Source of the DNA: JAKLIN01 sp049288015
GTDB lineage: Archaea; Nanobdellota; Nanobdellia; Pacearchaeales; GW2011-AR1
DNA: 64,000 nt
Assembly (NCBI GenBank): GCA_049288015.1
Contig: JBAQGX010000003.1
Span: 172,947 to 236,946 of the forward strand
Direction of reading: 5' to 3'
The translations under genes were made by a program, and so were the position numbers. Positions 59,706-64,000 of this stretch are shown here, piece by piece. Every line of letters starts with the position of its first letter. Within the stretch, counting starts at the first letter, position 1. The notes under the pieces were generated by a model. That model ran no database searches and had not been told where the DNA came from. It saw only the letters and a list, made by a program, of their open reading frames with translations.

Positions 59706-60389
59706 TTATATCCCTCCAAAAGTTCTAAGGATTAATTCTCTTTTTTTCTCAACTGCTTTATCTATCTCTTTAGAGATATCATTAATTGTATTAAAATGAG
59801 TACTTTCCAATAAAAAAATAGGAGTATATCCCTTTTCTTTTAATATTTCTTCAAATTCGTCTTTATTATGATAATGGTTTTTAGCCGTGACTATGATAGC
59901 TATTTTTCGGAGTTTAGATGGAACACCTAGATAAATCGTCTCGTTCTTTTCTTTTTCCTTATCCGAATATGCTCCAACAATAAGATTAAATTTAATTTTT
60001 TTAGCTTGTTTAAGATAACTATCCCGCTTAGATAATTTTTCTCTATTTACATCAATATAGCCTATATCTATCTTGATTTCAATTATTGCCTTTAAAATCT
60101 TATTTTCTTTATCAGAAATCATTATATCAGGATTAATTGACTGACCCTTTGTTTTTATGGAAATATCATTTTCATCTAAGAGTCTAATTGGATAGTCCAC
60201 ATAAAAATTGTAATTTGGATAAGCTTTAGATAACTCTTCTGCCAAAGTGAACTCAAAAAAAGAAGATAAAGAAGGTGACCTTCCACGATGAACCTTAGTT
60301 CCATTCTCTAATTTATTAATCTTTCCTTTACTCGCTTCTTTATTTAGCTTTATTAGAGACTGCTTAATTGCGTCCAATATATTTATCAT
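59706..60389 (-). CDS. Predicted PD-(D/E)XK-type nuclease
   Basis: A 227-residue soluble protein with a restriction-endonuclease-like core: an N-terminal Glu in SFFEFTLAEELSKAY, Asp in NPDIMISDK, and E-x-K in AIIEIKIDIGY, spaced as in the PD-(D/E)XK superfamily. The C-terminal part (RKIAIIVTAKNHYHNKDEFE) adds alpha/beta elements. It lies 6 bp downstream of the Fic/Doc gene in the R-M operon. It could be a second effector or a co-nuclease. I cannot name a family. Confidence 0.55.
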   Translation of the reverse strand: MINILDAIKQSLIKLNKEASKGKINKLENGTKVHRGRSPSLSSFFEFTLAEELSKAYPNYNFYVDYPIRLLDENDISIKTKGQSINPDIMISDKENKILKAIIEIKIDIGYIDVNREKLSKRDSYLKQAKKIKFNLIVGAYSDKEKEKNETIYLGVPSKLRKIAIIVTAKNHYHNKDEFEEILKEKGYTPIFLLESTHFNTINDISKEIDKAVEKKRELILRTFGGI

Positions 60390-60395
60390 CTTGTT

Positions 60396-60665
60396 TTATC
60401 TACTTAAACTCATGAGAATATCATAATAATCTTTTAAGATTTCTTCATAAGTCTTTTTAGTAGTTAACATCATATAAACCATAAAAGAGGTTCTCTTGTT
60501 TCCATCAACAAAAGGATGCCCTCTTAATATTTCTCTTGCAATATCATAAGGTTCTTTCAGAGATAAAGCATAATCCAGATTTGATTTATTCCCCCCTAAA
60601 CCAGATTCTGTCTTGAATTTTTTGCCTAGTTTCTTATTTATTTCTATGACTTTTTCTTTGTTCAT
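60396..60665 (-). CDS. Fic/Doc family protein
   Basis: The catalytic motif HPFVDGNKRTSF (family HxFx(D/N)xNxR) identifies a Fic-fold protein, which transfers AMP or phosphate to a target. The N-terminal part GLGGNKSNLDYALSLKEP is the Doc-type lead-in. I start at the ATG at 60665 (MNKEKVIEINK); an ATG at 60677 would add four residues. It has 89 residues, short even for Doc (about 126). The start overlaps the res 3' end by 32 bp. No antitoxin of the Phd type is visible; it may depend on the R-M genes. Confidence 0.75.
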   Translation of the reverse strand: MNKEKVIEINKKLGKKFKTESGLGGNKSNLDYALSLKEPYDIAREILRGHPFVDGNKRTSFMVYMMLTTKKTYEEILKDYYDILMSLSR

Positions 60666-63248
60666 TTGTTTCTTCAAGACTATCTATTAAAGCATCTTTA
60701 AATTCATTTTCTTTACTTTCCATATAGAAAGGAAGTCCTACTAGTTTATACCTGCTATTTTCTATGAATTTAATCAGGTCGCTTGAGTTGAATCTTTCTC
60801 TTATTGAAAGTAAGAATTGTTCTTTCCACTTATCAGTTTCTTCTAAGAATTGCCCCTTAGGTTCTATAAATATCTGATAAATTAATTTTTTTCCTTCTCT
60901 ATCTTTCATGAAAAGGACAAAATCAGGAGCGAATGCTTCACCATCTTCAAAATTATGAAGTTTAAAATGCAACTCATTCCTAACAACATATATCCAATCA
61001 TATTTTTCTTTAAAGTTCTCATTTATCAGCCTATTAATAAGAACGATAAACGCTTTCTCTTCATCAGTTCCATAATTAGCATTGAAAACATACCAATCTT
61101 TACTTTCTAAGAATTCTTCCTGCCCATCTTCTCGTGGCGTTCCGGATTCTATTTTTAGAATCTTATCTATAAATATTTCTGATATTCTCTTTGGAAAGAA
61201 TTCATCCGTTCCTATGTAATCCTTCTTGTTAGCTTTAAATTTGGATTCTATTTCATTGAGAACTTTAATTACTGCCATAAACTTATCCTTATTAGTTATG
61301 CTCTCAACATCTTCTTTAACTCCTGAGAAGACAATTTCAATATCTGTAAGATAATTCTCTTCGATTAAATCCGAAATGGAATTTATTTTTGGAATATACT
61401 TAGTTATGCTTTCAAATTTAAAGAAATCGTTTCTTGCTAATGCGTTCATTATAATATGTTTTGGTATATCCCTTATTTTGATAGTTTTTGTCTTCTTTTC
61501 TATTTGCAGATTATCGTAATTTTCATCGGTAAATGCTTTTGTAATCTTTCCTTCATTGAAAATAGATTATATTGGAAATCTCTGTCTTTTACTCCCAAAT
61601 CAGCGAAGGACTTTACCTTAGAATAATCTTTTTCAGCCCTTTTATTTATATAAATTACTCCATTCTTATAGAAACTAGATTTCTTAAAAGAATCTTTTAA
61701 TCTTAATGGTTTTTCGACAGTTTTCTCATCCATTAATCCTTCTTCAACCAAAGCCTTGGTTATCTCAGAAATATATCTTGATTCACTTAAACTATGATAA
61801 TGTAGTTCCTCTAAAATCCTTAAATCGTTTTCTATGTCTTTATCATATTTTCTCTTATATCTTTCCTGTTCCTCACTTATTTTAAAGGGACAATACCTTG
61901 CACCACGCCCAATAAGCTGGGCTTCTGCAATTGTAGTTTTTCCGGCTTGTCCATATCTTGCATCTCTCGTTTCATACAATCTAACTATATCGAATAAGTT
62001 TAGGACATCCCATCCCTCATTTAATTTTTGAACAGCAAAAATAGCCCTTATCTGATTATCTTTATCTTCAAGGGAGTTGATTAAGAGCTGGTATTTTTCT
62101 TTTTCTGATTCATCATTAACACTTAAACACTTATTTTCCGCAAAATTAACTTTTAACTTCTTAATCAACAAATCTATTGAAACATCCTCTTTTTCATAAA
62201 AGAAGAAAACTTTTTTCATTTCTTTTATATCTGTTCTGTTTTTAATCCTATTTATTTCAGTTTTAGATAATTTTTCAATAAGTTCATGAAATAGTAACTT
62301 ATTTTGTTTTGATTGCTCTATAGTCTTTTGTGCTTTAAATAAAATAATCGGCTTCAAGTTTAATCCATATTTCCCAGCTATATCCTGTTTGTATTGGTTT
62401 AGAAGGATAGCAACAAGCATTCTGTCTTTTCTATCTAAGTCTGCTTGAAGAATATTAATTTCTTTTGAATAACCATCATTCCTAAAATCTTTTAAATCAT
62501 ATTTATAGATTATTTTATCCTTATATTTTTTTTCAATTTCTTTATGGGACAAATCAATCGTTGCAGTAAACTCTAACAATAAGTTGTTAATATTTTGATT
62601 AAATACTCTTAGAATAGTATTCTCCCAATTTAGTTTGTTTTCTTCAAATAATTCTTTTTGTTTTGTTTGAACTTGTCCATGATGAGCTTCATCAGACAAA
62701 ATAACCAGTTTCTTATTTTTAAAATCTTCAAAAGTTATTGAGTTTTCTTTTTCAATATACAAGTCAGAGCGTAGTTTTTGAATTGTAGTAAAACAGATGT
62801 TTATGTCTTCATTATTTGTAACTTGAAAATTATCCACTTTGTTTATTTTTATTTCTTTATTATTAAATTCTATTCTGTCATTAAAAAGATATTTGCTTGA
62901 TATATTGTTAAGAAAATTATCAATTGTCTTCTTTATGATATTATCCAAATGTACTACAAATAAAAAGTTTCTATATCCTCTTTCATATAGATAAAGAATT
63001 AATCCTGCCATGATAATTGTCTTTCCACTTCCAGTAGCCATATTAAACATGAGATGAATTGGAGTTTTCCTTTCAGGATAGTTATCTATATAATAAAAGA
63101 ATCTTGAAAATGCTTCATTTTGATAAGGTCTTAAAGGAAATTTTTGATTGAGATTTTCCTTTATGAAATTTGGGATACTTCTTTTTAACCCACCTAATTT
63201 TGAAAAAGTATTGAGCTCTTCATATAAAAATTGTTCCTTTTGAACCAT
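60634..63248 (-). pseudogene. res: Type III restriction enzyme Res subunit, one frameshift
   Basis: Res is the helicase-nuclease of type III R-M. Frame 1 (63248-61500, 582 codons) has Walker A TGSGKT, DEAH-type LSDEAHHG, FTATIDLS and RGARYCPF. It ends just after YNLFSMKERL. The second frame (from about 61560 to 60634) restores NEGKITKAFTDENYDNLQIE, the conserved TIKIRDIPKHII, and the nuclease Asp/Glu/Lys in APDFVLF and FIEPKG. Adding one base in the TTTT run (forward 61559-61562) gives one 871-residue protein. This may be a sequencing error or a true mutation or phase switch. It starts 2 bp after mod. Confidence 0.85.
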
Positions 63249-63250
63249 TT

Positions 63251-64000
63251 TTAAAATTCATAGAATTTTTTATTTAATTCCTTATCTTCCTTATTAATAC
63301 TGAAATAAGAATCACTCATTTCAGAAAGGTTAACATATAATTGATTTTTATTTAAAGTTGAAATAAGAATTTCTTTCTGTTTTGACATGGGTAAGTTTTT
63401 AAATTCTTCAATATCCTCTTCTATTTTTTTTATATCTATATTATAATTGATAAAACTTTTTCTCTTCATTTCTTCCCAAATTTTTAGAAGCACTTTAGTA
63501 TCTTTTGCTTCCTCTATTTTTTCAATAAAGTCTTCATTGTATCTTGCTAATTCACAATAGATAAAATTCCCCCCGCCTTTCCAATTTACTGATTTAGATA
63601 TTCCCGTGGTGTCCCCATTTATAACATTTTTTAACCTCGTAACAGAACCATTCTCTTTGTAATTAAGTTGTTCAATACCAATGTATTGTCTTCCCATCTT
63701 GTGAGCAACAGCCATTGTTCCACCAGTACCCATGTGAAAATCTAAAATAATATCATCCTCCTTAGTTCCAATTTCGATGATTTTCTTAAGTAATACCTCC
63801 GGTTTTTTTCCACTTCTAAGCTCTACTCCTCCCTCATGCCTACAATTACCAAATGCATCTGCATAATCATAAAAGTTTGAAATTGCAATTCCATCACTCT
63901 GAAAATCATTTTCAGATTTATTTTTAGGTATTTCTTGATAATATTTCCCCTTAGTTGCACCTTTTTTTTGAGGTCCTGTTATATAGCGATAACCTAAACC
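63251..64000 (-). CDS. mod: Type III DNA methyltransferase Mod (5' part beyond the window)
   Basis: This is the C-terminal part of the Mod subunit, which methylates adenine and gives the system its specificity. The frame is open to the window edge. Reading inward it has RYITGPQKKGATKGKYYQEI, HEGGVELRSGKKPEVLLKKI and the SAM motif DFHMGTGGTMAVAHKMGRQY, typical of type III Mod (FxGxG motif I near the C-terminus). The methionine at 63733 is internal, not the start. The catalytic DPPY lies outside the window. Followed 2 bp later by res. Confidence 0.9.
   Translation of the reverse strand, partial: GLGYRYITGPQKKGATKGKYYQEIPKNKSENDFQSDGIAISNFYDYADAFGNCRHEGGVELRSGKKPEVLLKKIIEIGTKEDDIILDFHMGTGGTMAVAHKMGRQYIGIEQLNYKENGSVTRLKNVINGDTTGISKSVNWKGGGNFIYCELARYNEDFIEKIEEAKDTKVLLKIWEEMKRKSFINYNIDIKKIEEDIEEFKNLPMSKQKEILISTLNKNQLYVNLSEMSDSYFSINKEDKELNKKFYEF

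Noticed and set aside
1..64000. CRISPR arrays, insertion sequences, inteins
   Set aside because: No regularly spaced repeats, transposase or intein motifs were seen. rtcB, which often carries an intein in archaea, is uninterrupted here.

Overview
The window looks like a chromosome segment from a low-GC archaeon, most likely a DPANN lineage of the Pacearchaeota/Woesearchaeota kind. The archaeal assignment rests on TBP, ribosomal protein L15e, the aCPSF1/FttA termination nuclease, the proteasome beta subunit, archaeal DnaG primase, the archaeal class I CCA enzyme, RNase P Pop5, diphthine synthase, DtdA, TrmB-type regulators, an A1:U72 initiator tRNA and a 7S-type SRP RNA. The lineage is an inference from protein style: compact genes, many short pilin-like proteins and an S-layer-like protein. 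Genes are tightly packed, and many have TATA-like elements about 25-30 bp upstream of the start, which suggests leaderless or short-leader mRNAs.

Layout. 0-4.3 kb: RNase P Pop5, the MsrA/MsrB repair pair, archaeal RNase J, a tail-anchored protein and a HemK2/Mtq2-like methyltransferase. 4.4-10.6 kb: Mre11-Rad50, an acyl carrier protein, proteasome beta and aCPSF1. 10.6-17.2 kb: two cell-surface proteins, L15e, ATP-dependent DNA ligase, TBP and a presenilin/SPP-type protease. 17.2-20.8 kb: a TrmB regulator, then a minus-strand operon of an Era-like GTPase, DUF2073, DUF2072 and the CCA enzyme. 20.9-36.3 kb: a long minus-strand cluster. It has five pilin-like genes, a FlaI/TadA-type ATPase, a small coiled-coil gene, two FlaJ/TadC-type membrane platforms and two more pilin-like genes. 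It then runs through archease, DUF167 and RtcB into two large surface proteins.

36.3-36.9 kb holds the SRP RNA, a RadC N-terminal remnant and tRNA-Leu(UAA). 36.9-45.1 kb: ArgRS, a second TrmB regulator, IleRS, diphthine synthase, a ten-residue lysine-rich micro-ORF, DtdA and a GGDEF diguanylate cyclase. 45.1-49.5 kb: two secreted/anchored proteins, an MgtA-type P-ATPase, a 55-residue membrane peptide and tRNA-Ser/tRNA-iMet. 49.6-58.1 kb: GNA1-like GNAT, Ogt, RNase HII, an SMC protein, an S-layer-like protein, endonuclease IV and DnaG. 58.2-64 kb is an accessory island: DUF1801, a secreted legumain-like protein, a PD-(D/E)XK-like protein, a Fic/Doc protein and a type III restriction-modification system. 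Its res gene carries one frameshift, and its mod gene runs off the window.

The most unusual object is the 952-residue SMC protein at 51126-53984. Both ATPase halves are SMC-type, but the exact midpoint of the coiled coil carries a Rad50-type CPVC zinc-hook motif where the SMC hinge should be. Other points of interest are a GGDEF enzyme with an intact inhibitory site in an archaeon, a stand-alone acyl carrier protein, an SRP RNA with a six-base apical loop in helix 8, the lysine-only micro-ORF, and a sequence motif shared between the island and the psmB promoter region.
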